Shown here in pieces: positions 7,130 to 14,375 of a DNA stretch of 14,375 nt (position 1 is its first letter; every line of letters begins with the position of its first letter). The DNA is taken from positions 37,806 through 52,180 of the forward strand of contig NZIY01000006.1 of assembly GCA_002691795.1 (NCBI GenBank), written 5' to 3'. The DNA is from SAR116 cluster bacterium. Its GTDB lineage: Bacteria > Pseudomonadota > Alphaproteobacteria > Puniceispirillales > Marisalimonadaceae. A model generated the notes under the pieces. The model saw only the letters and a program-made list of their open reading frames with translations, was not told the origin of the DNA and made no database searches. The translations under genes and the position numbers were made by a program.

Positions 7130-9331
7130 TTAGTCAAATTTTGGAGGTCTTGGAAAACCATTAGGAACCATCTTTCCTGCGCCTCCTCGTTTTCCAATCC
7201 AAGAAGTGATGTCCTTTTCGGTTCTTTGCCTACCACCTGATAAAAACCAACTGATCCCTTTAGTTTTAGATACACATTTTATATCTTCTAAATAACCATC
7301 TTTATATCTTTGTAAAATAACCCCTTTTCCCTTACTTAATTCAGGAAGTTCTAAAATATTAAAAATTAACATTTTTCTATTACTTCCTGTAACTGCAAGC
7401 AATTCGTCATTACAAATTGTAAGAGATTTAGCCTTTTGATTCTCATTTAAATTGAAAATTTTTTTTCCTGATCTTGTCGAAGCTACAACATTTTGGGTAT
7501 TAATTTTAAATCCCAATCCGTCCGATGAAGCGATTGCAACGATACCCTCAAAAAAAGAGAAGGAACTTATTATTTTTTCATTACCATCTAAATCAAAAAA
7601 TTTAGATAATGGCTCGCCAAATCCTCTTCCAGAAGGTAACTTATTTGCTAAAATAGTATAAAAATTTCCATGTTCTGAAAAAAAGATGATCTTGTCATTT
7701 GTTTTTGCATGAAAAATATTTTTCGAACTATCGCCTTCTCTAAACTTAAATTCTGAATTTAAATCTATATGCCCCTTTTGAGTTCTAATCCAATTTTGAC
7801 TAGATAAAATTATTGTAATTGGTTCTTTTTCGATATAATCATCAAAATTCGTAATTTCTATCTCAGGTAAATTATCAAAAGTTGTTTTTCTATCAATTTT
7901 ATTTTTTAAATCACTTTTTATCTTTTTAATTTGATTTACTAAAACATATATTTTTTTATCTTCATCAGATAATATTTTTATTAATTCATTTTTTTCAGAT
8001 ATTAAATTATTTTTTTCTTTTTTTAACTCAATTTCTTCTAATTTTCGAAGAGATCTTAGTCTCATATCTAAAATTGAATTAACCTGTATTTCGTTTAATT
8101 TAAATTCTTTTTTTAGTAAATCTTTTGGATTGTCTTCTTCTCGAATTATTTGGATAACTCTATCCAAATTCAAATATACAATTATTTGACCATCAATAAT
8201 CTTTAAACGATCTTTTATTTTATTTAATCGAAAATTGGATTTTCTTTCTAAAATTTCTTTTCTATGTTCCAACCAGTCTTTTAAAGCATTTTTTAGAGAT
8301 CGTACTCCAGGAATATTATTTTTATCTAAATAGTTTAAATTCAAATGAACTCTACTTTCAAGATCAGTAAACTTAAATAAGTTTTCCATTAATACCTCTG
8401 GAGATATATTCCTATTTTTGGGCTCAATTACAATTCTGATGTCCTCTGCACTCTCATCGTTTATTTCTGATATTAATGGGATTTTTTTTTCTTCTATCAA
8501 AATATCAATTTTTTCAACAAGCTTACTTTTTACAACCTGATAAGGTATCTCAGTTACAATAATCTGCCAGGTACCATTTTTTAACTTTTCAACATTCCAC
8601 CGCGACCTAACTTTAACACTTCCTTTTCCAACTTTGTATGTTTCATATATTGATTCTTCTGTTTCAACTATAATGCCTCCTGTTGGTAAATCTGGTCCTT
8701 TAATAAAGGTCATTATCTTTTGATCCGTGGTATCTGGATATTTTAATAAATATAGTGATGCATCCAACAGTTCACCTAAGTTGTGAGGAGGAATTGTAGT
8801 CGCCATTCCTACAGCAATGCCTTGAGATCCATTTGCTAATAAATTTGGTATTGCAGAGGGTAAAACACTAGGCTCATCATCTTCGCCATCGTAAGTTTCT
8901 TGAAAATCAACAGTATTGTAATCAATATCTTTTAATAACAACTCTGCAAATTCTGTTAACTTTGCTTCTGTATATCGCATAGCCGCTGCATTATCTCCAT
9001 CTAAATTTCCAAAATTACCTTGACCGTCAACTAAAGGATATTTTAAAGAAAAATCTTGAGCCATTCTTACCATTGCATCATAAATTGCAGCATCGCCATG
9101 TGGATGAAATTTACCCATTACGTCACCAACAACTCTTGCTGATTTTTTAAAATTACTATTTGGATTTAATTTTAATTGACGCATTGCATATAGAAGTCTT
9201 CTATGAACAGGTTTCAAACCATCGCGCACATCAGGTAGGGATCGTGATGTTATAGTAGACAAAGCATAGGATAGATATCTTTCTGATATTTCATCAGAAA
9301 ATTTCCTATTAATAATTTTCAACTCTTCCAT
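7130..9331 (-). CDS. parC: DNA topoisomerase IV subunit A
   Basis: ParC is the DNA-breaking subunit of topoisomerase IV, which with ParE unlinks daughter chromosomes. The 733-residue protein has the type IIA N-terminal breakage-reunion domain: [31 protein letters not shown] (41-50), GKFHPHGD (73-80) and [11 protein letters not shown] with catalytic Tyr120. A mid-region coiled coil spans roughly 360-470, and a short C-terminal beta-propeller-like part ends in [11 protein letters not shown]. ParC rather than GyrA is chosen for the short divergent C-terminal domain lacking a full set of GyrA-box repeats and the alphaproteobacterial ParC ending (WIG-R--AG---P-GFPR). The residue matching the quinolone-contact Ser80 of E. 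coli ParC is Ala81, and Glu84 is matched by Asp85. The ATG overlaps the recO stop by 1 nt (TAATG) with GAGG 8 nt upstream. It appears to be the last gene of the relA-parC run. Confidence 0.94.
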   Translation of the reverse strand: MEELKIINRKFSDEISERYLSYALSTITSRSLPDVRDGLKPVHRRLLYAMRQLKLNPNSNFKKSARVVGDVMGKFHPHGDAAIYDAMVRMAQDFSLKYPLVDGQGNFGNLDGDNAAAMRYTEAKLTEFAELLLKDIDYNTVDFQETYDGEDDEPSVLPSAIPNLLANGSQGIAVGMATTIPPHNLGELLDASLYLLKYPDTTDQKIMTFIKGPDLPTGGIIVETEESIYETYKVGKGSVKVRSRWNVEKLKNGTWQIIVTEIPYQVVKSKLVEKIDILIEEKKIPLISEINDESAEDIRIVIEPKNRNISPEVLMENLFKFTDLESRVHLNLNYLDKNNIPGVRSLKNALKDWLEHRKEILERKSNFRLNKIKDRLKIIDGQIIVYLNLDRVIQIIREEDNPKDLLKKEFKLNEIQVNSILDMRLRSLRKLEEIELKKEKNNLISEKNELIKILSDEDKKIYVLVNQIKKIKSDLKNKIDRKTTFDNLPEIEITNFDDYIEKEPITIILSSQNWIRTQKGHIDLNSEFKFREGDSSKNIFHAKTNDKIIFFSEHGNFYTILANKLPSGRGFGEPLSKFFDLDGNEKIISSFSFFEGIVAIASSDGLGFKINTQNVVASTRSGKKIFNLNENQKAKSLTICNDELLAVTGSNRKMLIFNILELPELSKGKGVILQRYKDGYLEDIKCVSKTKGISWFLSGGRQRTEKDITSWIGKRGGAGKMVPNGFPRPPKFD

Positions 9332-10080
9332 TATAAATACCTCACTTTTAAATTATTTTGTAACCTTGACCTTGCAACAAGTACTTCAGATATATTAATC
9401 AAGTCTAATGAATTTAAAAACTTTTTAAAAAAATATAAAGTCAACTCTAAACCTGCTAGTATATCATTATTTTCATTATCATTTATCAACTCAATTCCAC
9501 CTAAAAAAAATGGTAATTTCAAAAGTTTTTTTTCATATTTACCTGCAAAATTAATACCTACTGCATTACCAGATTTTGGACTTACAAACTTTAAATTTTT
9601 TACTTCGCCTGATACCGCACATTTACTAAAATTTAATGGTAATCCAATTTCATTTAAGACCTCAAGCTCCCAATAAATATATAATTTCAAAGTTTCGTGA
9701 ATTGATACATTATTTAAAATCTCATTTAATAAAATTTTTGATTTACAAAATAAGTTTGAACATATTTCTCTTTCAGGCAAAATAATAGAAATTAAAGAAC
9801 AAAAAGATGATATAATATTTAATCTTATTTCATCATCAAAAATTTTCCCGACTGATGTCTGAATTAATTCAATTTTAAAGAAACCTAATTGATTAGATAT
9901 TCTTGAGCTCCATGACACATTGACAATGTCACCAGGTTGAATTAAATATTGTTTTTTACTGTAATTATGAAACCAACCCATGTGCCTTCCGTGGTTATTG
10001 GTCAAAACATTTACAAGGTTACCCTTTTCACCTTGTTTTATAACTTTCAAAATAATGCCTGTATCCGTCCATTTTAACAT
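9331..10080 (-). CDS. recO: DNA repair protein RecO
   Basis: RecO works with RecR (and RecF) to load RecA onto SSB-coated single-stranded DNA and anneals complementary strands during gap repair. The 249-residue protein starts with the typical OB-fold segment ([21 protein letters not shown], first half of the N-terminal domain) followed by [13 protein letters not shown]. An alpha-helical region follows, then the C-terminal VSPKSGNAV (166-174) stretch found in alphaproteobacterial RecO. Many RecO proteins carry a four-Cys zinc site in this second half; here only Cys154 remains at that place, so zinc binding is probably lost. The start codon follows the era stop with no gap and the stop overlaps the parC start, so it is coupled to both neighbours. 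Sequence conservation is low, as usual for RecO, but length, motifs and the era-recO order agree. Confidence 0.88.
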   Translation of the reverse strand: MLKWTDTGIILKVIKQGEKGNLVNVLTNNHGRHMGWFHNYSKKQYLIQPGDIVNVSWSSRISNQLGFFKIELIQTSVGKIFDDEIRLNIISSFCSLISIILPEREICSNLFCKSKILLNEILNNVSIHETLKLYIYWELEVLNEIGLPLNFSKCAVSGEVKNLKFVSPKSGNAVGINFAGKYEKKLLKLPFFLGGIELINDNENNDILAGLELTLYFFKKFLNSLDLINISEVLVARSRLQNNLKVRYL

Positions 10081-10989
10081 TTAATTTATACCTAAATGAT
10101 TTAATTCTTTTACATTATTCATCCAATTATTTTTAATTTTAACAAAAATAAATAAATTAATTTTTTTATTAAAAATTTTTTCTAAAGTTTGTCTAGAATA
10201 TATACCAATTTTTTTTATGTTTTCTCCATTTTTACCAATTATAATCATCTTATGATTATATTTTGAAACATTAATATTTTGATGAATAGTGATAGAATTT
10301 TGAGTTTCTTTCCATAAAATAGTTTCTACAAATAAATTGTAAGGTAATTCTGAATTAAGAAAATTAAAAAGTTTCTCCCTTGTGATTTCTGAAGAAAATA
10401 CTCTTTCAGTTATATCTGTGATTTGGTCTTTATCATATAAAAAAGGGCTAAAAGGAATTTGTGTTTGAAGGAAATTTACTAAATCATTACATCCATGCCC
10501 ATTTTTAGCTGAAATCATAAAAACATTTTTAAAATTAAAAATTTGTTGGATATTTTTTACAATTGTTAAAAGTTTATCTTTTTGTATTAAATCTATTTTA
10601 TTAATTATCAATGAAGAATTGTCTTTATTTAAATTTAAATCATTAAGTAATGTTTTAAAGTCTAAAAATTTTTTATCATTAGAAGTAGCATCATATAAAA
10701 CAGAAATATGTTCATCATTATTCAACTCAGAAATTGTATTTTTTACAATATATTTTTCTAATGTTTTCTTAGGCTTAAATAAGCCAGGAGTATCTACAAA
10801 AATAATTTGGCAATCTGGCTTTTCATTATCTGAATTTTCTATATTAAGAATACCTCTTGTAGTAAATCTAGTTGTTTGGACCTTTCTTGAAACAATTGAA
10901 ACTTTTTGGCCAAGTAATTTGTTAATTAAAGTAGATTTACCTGCATTTGGAGGACCAACTAAAAAAATAAATCCAGATCGAGTTTTAAT
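10081..10989 (-). CDS. era: GTPase Era, with inferred ATT start codon
   Basis: Era is an essential GTPase that binds the 3' end of 16S rRNA and assists 30S subunit assembly. Read from ATT at 10987-10989 the product is 302 residues, the normal family size (301 in E. coli). It begins MKTRSGFIFLVG with the P-loop GPPNAGKST (12-20). Further motifs are the switch I region TTR, G3 DTPG (66-69), G4 NKID (130-133), G5 SAK (160-162) and a C-terminal KH domain with GKNG (252-255). No in-frame ATG, GTG or TTG lies between the stop at 11008-11010 and residue 89. A start at the TTG at 10725 would delete G1 to G3, so that shorter frame cannot be the functional gene. GGAG (10997-11000) sits 7 nt before the ATT. 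The start overlaps the rnc stop by 5 nt and the stop abuts recO. A one-base sequencing error restoring an upstream ATG is the main alternative. Confidence 0.93.
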   Translation of the reverse strand: MKTRSGFIFLVGPPNAGKSTLINKLLGQKVSIVSRKVQTTRFTTRGILNIENSDNEKPDCQIIFVDTPGLFKPKKTLEKYIVKNTISELNNDEHISVLYDATSNDKKFLDFKTLLNDLNLNKDNSSLIINKIDLIQKDKLLTIVKNIQQIFNFKNVFMISAKNGHGCNDLVNFLQTQIPFSPFLYDKDQITDITERVFSSEITREKLFNFLNSELPYNLFVETILWKETQNSITIHQNINVSKYNHKMIIIGKNGENIKKIGIYSRQTLEKIFNKKINLFIFVKIKNNWMNNVKELNHLGIN

Positions 10990-11665
10990 CTTTAATCTCC
11001 ATTTTTTTTAATAAATTACTGGCTGCATCTTCTTCTGCTTTTTGTATGCTAAATCCATAACCAAAAGCATCATTTTTATCAATTACCACTAAAACTTTAA
11101 AATGAGGTTCATGATCTGGACCTTTTTTTTCTTCTACACTATAATTTGGAAAAGTTTTAAACTTACTTAAAGAAAATTCTTGAAGACGAGATTTTGGGTG
11201 TTTATCTCCCTTATCATCAATATTATAATTATCAATAATTTTTTTTTTAACAAAATTTATTGTATTCTCAAGGTTAGAATCTATAAAAATAGCCGCAACT
11301 ATTGCCTCTACAAGATCTGACATTATTGAAGTGTTTTTTTGTAATGAATCTCCTTTTTGGACTATAACATGATCATGTAGATTCAAACTAATTGCAACAG
11401 ATGATAAAAAAGATTCATTTGTATACTTCTGAAATATTGTGTTTAATTCACCTTCTTTATAATTTGGAAATTTTTTAAAGATCATATCTGAAATAATAAA
11501 ACCCAAAATTCTATCACCAAGAAATTCAAGGCGCTCATAATTAAATTTTGTCTTTAATTTGTTTTTATTATTAAAACTTGAATGAGTAAGAGCTTCTTTC
11601 AGAATATCTTTGTCGTTAAATTTGTACTCTAAAATATTTTCAATCTTATACTCAAATTTACTCAA
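10985..11665 (-). CDS. rnc: Ribonuclease III, TTG start
   Basis: RNase III cleaves double-stranded RNA, processing the rRNA precursor and some mRNAs. The 226-residue protein has the signature NYERLEFLGDRIL (42-54) with metal-binding Glu44, Glu47 and Asp51. The second acidic pair, Asp117 and Glu120, lies in SDLVEAIVAAIF. A C-terminal double-stranded RNA-binding domain runs from about 155 to 223 (HPKSRLQEF, then FGYGFSIQKAEEDAASNLL). It starts with TTG at 11663-11665, 7 nt after an AGGATAGGG ribosome site; no ATG gives a better N-terminus. It overlaps lepB by 8 nt and era by 5 nt. The lepB-rnc-era order is the classic one, joining protein export to ribosome maturation genes. Length and motifs are normal, so I expect a fully active enzyme. 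Confidence 0.94.
   Translation of the reverse strand: MSKFEYKIENILEYKFNDKDILKEALTHSSFNNKNKLKTKFNYERLEFLGDRILGFIISDMIFKKFPNYKEGELNTIFQKYTNESFLSSVAISLNLHDHVIVQKGDSLQKNTSIMSDLVEAIVAAIFIDSNLENTINFVKKKIIDNYNIDDKGDKHPKSRLQEFSLSKFKTFPNYSVEEKKGPDHEPHFKVLVVIDKNDAFGYGFSIQKAEEDAASNLLKKMEIKD
10987..11000 (-). promoter_or_regulatory. Ribosome site and ATT initiation codon of era
   Basis: On the minus strand GGAG (10997-11000), inside the last codons of rnc, is followed by a 7-nt spacer and ATT (10987-10989). This is the spacing expected of a real initiation site. The ATT overlaps the rnc stop (GATTAA), so a ribosome ending rnc could reinitiate here. ATT starts are documented for E. coli infC and pcnB, where initiation factor 3 discriminates against them. 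Confidence 0.7.
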
Positions 11666-12401
11666 TTTTTTTCCCTATCCTTGAAAATCTTATCAAATTG
11701 TGCCATTTCCAAAATTCATAAAACCTTGCTGATCCGTTATGTGAGAAAAAAATTATTTGAGCTCTGCCAATTAAATTCTTTTTGGGGACAAACCCAACTT
11801 CAGAAGCTCTACTATCTTTACTATTATCTCTATTATCTCCCATAAAGAAAAAATGTTTTTTTGGAACTATGAAACTAATTGTATTATCAAAAAAATCATT
11901 ATCACTTGCTTCAATTATTTTATGGAATTTTTTGTCCGAAAAATATTCTTTATATTCAGTTAAGTTAATAGTACTACCATCAAACCTAGTGATTTGCCCT
12001 ACGTTAGTTTTTTTTCTTTTTACAATCTTTCCATTAATTACAAGCCTGCCATCTAAAACTTGAACACTATCGCCAGGTAATCCTACTAATCTTTTTATAT
12101 AATCTACGTGTTCATCCCCTGGTTTTCTAAAAACAATAATGTCGCCTCTTTTAGGAGAATTGTATGCAATTCTATCTTTAATTGGCATAACTCCAAATGG
12201 AAAACTATATCGTGAATAGCCATAAGTATATTTAGATACAAATAAATAGTCCCCAACTAAAAGTGATGGAATCATCGAGCCAGATGGTATGTTAAAAGGT
12301 TCAAATAAAAAAGACCTAAAGATAATAGCTATTGTGCCCGCGTAAAATAAAGTTTTAAGCAACTCAATAAAACTATTATTTTTTTTATTCTTGTTTGACA
12401 T
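11658..12401 (-). CDS. lepB: Signal peptidase I
   Basis: LepB removes signal peptides from proteins exported by Sec or Tat, acting at the outer face of the inner membrane with a Ser-Lys dyad. The 247-residue protein has a short basic N-terminus, one membrane helix at about 16-34, and then IPSGSMIPSLLVGD (38-51) with nucleophile Ser42. YIKRLVGLPGD (101-111) carries general base Lys103, and MGDNRDNSKDSR is the C-terminal signature. A single helix before the catalytic Ser is the usual alphaproteobacterial form, unlike the two of E. coli. Its ATG follows the acpS stop TGA directly, and its end overlaps rnc by 8 nt. It would be expected to process exported proteins of the cell, including the TRAP binding protein here. 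Confidence 0.95.
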   Translation of the reverse strand: MSNKNKKNNSFIELLKTLFYAGTIAIIFRSFLFEPFNIPSGSMIPSLLVGDYLFVSKYTYGYSRYSFPFGVMPIKDRIAYNSPKRGDIIVFRKPGDEHVDYIKRLVGLPGDSVQVLDGRLVINGKIVKRKKTNVGQITRFDGSTINLTEYKEYFSDKKFHKIIEASDNDFFDNTISFIVPKKHFFFMGDNRDNSKDSRASEVGFVPKKNLIGRAQIIFFSHNGSARFYEFWKWHNLIRFSRIGKKIE

Positions 12402-12839
12402 TCATAATCTCTTTTTATTTTCTTTATGCAATACCGAATTTACTTGAGCAAGAAAAATAATAACAAAAGCTATTGCATTAGGCTTTTCATCAGACAATGA
12501 TATGTGATAATTAAAAGTTCCATTTAATGATTTTTCAAAGTCGTTTAGTCTAGTTTTGGTTTCCCCTATCAAATTTAAATAGGGCTTTCCGTTTCTTTCT
12601 GATAAAATTTCTATCTCATTAAAATGTAAAATCAAATTTTGTGATGGTGAAACTGCTTTCCAAAATGCTTCTTTTCCTGCAAATCTTTTTGAAAAAAAAA
12701 GTGCTCTGTTAAACGATGTTTTTGAAGCTTTTATTTCTTCATGACTAAAAATTCTATAAATAAACTTTTTTCCAAACTTTTCTAATAGCTTCTGAATTCG
12801 ATTTGCGTCAATAAGATCTGTTCCAACGCCATAAATCAT
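12402..12839 (-). CDS. acpS: Holo-[acyl-carrier-protein] synthase
   Basis: AcpS moves the 4'-phosphopantetheine group from coenzyme A to a Ser of acyl carrier protein, activating it for fatty acid synthesis. The 145-residue protein shows the N-terminal GVGTDLID motif with metal-binding Asp8 and the second motif KRFAGKEAFWKA (51-62) with Glu57, both diagnostic. An HISLSDEKPNAIAFVI segment near the C-terminus matches the family's HxSxSHxxxxAxAxV core, but with Asp in place of the usual second His. It is slightly longer than typical (120-130) because of a basic tail. The ATG overlaps the pdxJ stop by 4 nt and its own stop touches the lepB start. The pdxJ-acpS-lepB order is widespread in proteobacteria and supports the call. 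Confidence 0.93.
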   Translation of the reverse strand: MIYGVGTDLIDANRIQKLLEKFGKKFIYRIFSHEEIKASKTSFNRALFFSKRFAGKEAFWKAVSPSQNLILHFNEIEILSERNGKPYLNLIGETKTRLNDFEKSLNGTFNYHISLSDEKPNAIAFVIIFLAQVNSVLHKENKKRL

Positions 12840-13570
12840 TTTCTTGCCGCATTAATAATTTTTTTCATTTTTAAAACACTATTTTTAAACCCACTAAAAA
12901 GTGCTTCCCCAATTAAAAAATGTCCAATATTCAATTCTTTTATTTTAGATAATGATGCTATTGGTGGTACATTAATATAATTTAACCCATGACCAGCATG
13001 ACATTGAAACCCTAGGTCATCGGCAAAATCAACAGCCTCTTTAATAATTGAAAAATTTTTTTTAAAAATTAAGTCAGTTTTTGAATCTGCATATAATCCT
13101 GTATGGAATTCCAATACATTTACTCCAAGAGAGTTCAGAGATCTAATCTGCGAAAAATTAGGCTCAATAAAACACGCTACTTTAATATCTGTATTTGACA
13201 ACATTTTTAATAATTTTTCAATTTTTAACATATTTGATTTAACATCTAAACCGCCTTCAGTAGTAACTTCTTCTCTTTTTTCAGGTACAAAACATACTGA
13301 TCTTGGATTGAGACTTATAGCAATTTCAGTCATTTCTAATGTTGGGGCAATTTCAAGGTTAATTGGTAACTTTACATTTTTTTTAATTGTAAAAATATCT
13401 TCATCTTGAATATGTCTTCTATCTTCTCTTAAGTGCATAGTTATTGAATCAACATCGCATTCTTCTAATATCAAAGCTGCATTTAACAGGTTTGGATGGT
13501 CTTGTCCGCGAGCATTCCTTAAAGTTGCCACATGATCAATGTTTACTCCTAATTTACACATATTAATCAT
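12836..13570 (-). CDS. pdxJ: Pyridoxine 5'-phosphate synthase
   Basis: PdxJ condenses 1-deoxy-D-xylulose 5-phosphate with 3-amino-2-oxopropyl phosphate to make pyridoxine 5'-phosphate, the last ring-forming step of the DXP-dependent vitamin B6 route. The 244-residue TIM-barrel protein carries GVNIDHVATLRNARG (8-22), TMHLREDRRHI (44-54) with a catalytic His, NLEIAPT with the catalytic Glu, VCFVPEKREEVTTEGGLDV, and CHAGHGLNY. All are strongly conserved in the family. The start may be the ATG at 13570 or the one at 13561; a weak AAAAG lies about 10 nt before the first, which I use. It follows the DUF2062 gene by 5 nt and overlaps acpS by 4 nt, in the usual proteobacterial cluster. Confidence 0.95.
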   Translation of the reverse strand: MINMCKLGVNIDHVATLRNARGQDHPNLLNAALILEECDVDSITMHLREDRRHIQDEDIFTIKKNVKLPINLEIAPTLEMTEIAISLNPRSVCFVPEKREEVTTEGGLDVKSNMLKIEKLLKMLSNTDIKVACFIEPNFSQIRSLNSLGVNVLEFHTGLYADSKTDLIFKKNFSIIKEAVDFADDLGFQCHAGHGLNYINVPPIASLSKIKELNIGHFLIGEALFSGFKNSVLKMKKIINAARK

Positions 13571-13575
13571 ATAAA

Positions 13576-14064
13576 TTAAACTTTTCTTTTTTTAAATGAT
13601 AAAATTAAAAACTTTAAAGAAAAAAAAGTAATAAACCAAATTGGAATTGATACAATTAGAGATCCAATTAACATTGGTGCTAGTATTTCATATCCTTGAT
13701 TAAATAAACTTTCAAAAGTAAATTGTAATGAAAAATTTTGATCATTTTTAAAAAAAACATTGCCGACTCTATAGATAAAGATCCAAATAAATGGAAAAGT
13801 AAATGGATTGCCAATAAATGTTCCTATTAAAGAAGCAACTATATTTCCTCTTAATATAAATGCAAAAATAATAGCAAGAAAAAAATGGAACCCAATAAAT
13901 GGCGTAAATGATACCATAGCTCCACAAGCAAAACCTATAGCTAACTTATCAACGGAATCTTTTACTCTAATAAGTTTTAAGAAATAAAATAGACTAGCTC
14001 TCTTATGATAATTTAGTGAAAATAAGTTTTTTAAACTTTTTAATTTAGTTTGAAAAAGACTCAT
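13576..14064 (-). CDS. DUF2062 family membrane protein of unknown function
   Basis: The 162-residue protein has a basic N-terminus (about 1-35) and then hydrophobic segments at about 41-72, 76-105 and 128-158. It includes the pattern GFACGAMVSFTPFIGFH followed by RGNIVASLIGTFIGNPFTFP (positions about 72-91). The small residues, FxPFxGxH and the N-hydrophobic-GT-x-NP-x-T-x-P motif are the marks of DUF2062. No biochemical function is established for this family that I can cite. Membrane location in the inner membrane is inferred from hydrophobicity. It is placed between relA/spoT and pdxJ, overlapping the former by 1 nt (TAATG), so it is translationally tied to this operon, as seen in other alphaproteobacteria from what I recall. 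Confidence 0.82.
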   Translation of the reverse strand: MSLFQTKLKSLKNLFSLNYHKRASLFYFLKLIRVKDSVDKLAIGFACGAMVSFTPFIGFHFFLAIIFAFILRGNIVASLIGTFIGNPFTFPFIWIFIYRVGNVFFKNDQNFSLQFTFESLFNQGYEILAPMLIGSLIVSIPIWFITFFSLKFLILSFKKRKV

Positions 14065-14375
14065 TAATTTTTTTCTCTTTCTATGCTCTCAACATAGTCA
14101 GAAAGTCTTAAAGCAGCAATTATTTCATTTAAATGCGTTAGATTTTCAACCTCAAGGTCAATTGTGAATTTATAAAAATTAATTTCTCTGTTGATAACTT
14201 GAATGTTTGAAATATTTCCATTGATAGAACTAATAATTCTTGTAACATCAGCTAAACTTCCTGGTTCATTCATTAAAACAGCAATTAATTTCCCCCGATA
14301 TAATATATCATTTTCACGCTCCCAAGATATATCAAGCCACCTTTCAGGAACATCCTGAAATTTTTCAAGAGAAAA
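14064..14375 (-). CDS. RelA/SpoT-family (p)ppGpp synthetase/hydrolase, C-terminal ACT domain only
   Basis: Only the last 103 residues are inside the window; the catalytic HD and synthetase domains lie beyond the right edge. The reading frame is open to base 14375. The visible part contains PERWLDISWE, the conserved lead-in to the last domain of long Rel proteins. It is followed by an ACT regulatory domain with the loop LMNEPGSLADVTRIIS and a GNISNIQVINRE stretch. Full-length proteins of this family make and degrade the alarmone (p)ppGpp, and the C-terminal ACT region senses nutrient or ribosome state. The Met at 14271-14273 is internal and not a start. Alphaproteobacteria generally have one bifunctional Rel protein, and its place before pdxJ-acpS fits, but RelA versus SpoT cannot be decided from this end. 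Confidence 0.9.
   Translation of the reverse strand, partial: FSLEKFQDVPERWLDISWERENDILYRGKLIAVLMNEPGSLADVTRIISSINGNISNIQVINREINFYKFTIDLEVENLTHLNEIIAALRLSDYVESIEREKN

Noticed and set aside
7452..7661. 69-residue plus-strand open frame
   Set aside because: Antisense to the parC C-terminal domain; no independent support.
9331..10080. Missing zinc-site cysteines of RecO as evidence of gene decay
   Set aside because: RecO proteins without the cysteines exist in several lineages, and the frame, length and coupling to its neighbours look intact.
10081..10725. A shorter Era frame of 214 residues starting at a TTG
   Set aside because: It lacks the P-loop, switch I and DTPG motifs, which are encoded in the same frame just upstream; the full gene reaches 10989.
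10619..11011. 130-residue open frame on the plus strand
   Set aside because: It is antisense to the conserved era gene and the end of rnc and shows no family features; AT-rich genes often leave such mirror frames open.
11782..12063. 93-residue plus-strand open frame
   Set aside because: Antisense to the catalytic region of lepB; no independent support.

Overview
This is a compact, AT-rich bacterial segment (roughly 30% G+C by eye, with long A/T runs) and almost no non-coding DNA. Gene content and order (relA/spoT, DUF2062, pdxJ, acpS, lepB, rnc, era, recO, parC, with bpt nearby) fit an alphaproteobacterium. Low G+C, overlapping genes and TRAP transport suggest a streamlined marine lineage such as Pelagibacterales (SAR11) or a similar group. 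That placement is an inference; no rRNA or marker comparison was possible.

Right part (14375 down to 7130, minus strand): a tightly packed housekeeping run. It begins with the C-terminal ACT end of a RelA/SpoT protein (cut by the window edge), followed by a DUF2062 membrane protein, PdxJ, AcpS, LepB, RNase III, Era, RecO and ParC. Neighbouring genes overlap by up to 8 nt or are separated by at most 5 nt, so this is almost certainly one transcription unit with translational coupling. Era has to be extended well upstream of its first conventional start. Its conserved GTPase N-terminus is preceded only by an ATT codon with a well-placed GGAG, overlapping the rnc stop.

Middle part (7129 down to 630, minus strand): after a gap of about 130 nt that probably holds a promoter comes a second operon. 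It encodes a Tat-exported TRAP solute-binding protein of the 2-oxo-acid (TakP-like) type, an intercistronic hairpin, an oversized small permease (DctQ), a large permease (DctM) with an unusual coiled-coil tail of about 325 residues, and a gamma-glutamyltransferase-like Ntn hydrolase that directly abuts dctM. The layout suggests uptake of a small carboxylate coupled to a cytoplasmic amide- or gamma-glutamyl-cleaving enzyme.

Left end (1-633, plus strand): the bulk of Bpt, an aminoacyl-tRNA-protein transferase that adds leucine to N-terminal Asp/Glu. It converges on the ggt-like gene so closely that the stop codons overlap.

I saw no tRNA, rRNA, CRISPR array, insertion sequence or phage gene. 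The most unusual points are the ATT start of era, the coiled-coil tail on the TRAP permease, and the hydrolase built into the TRAP operon.
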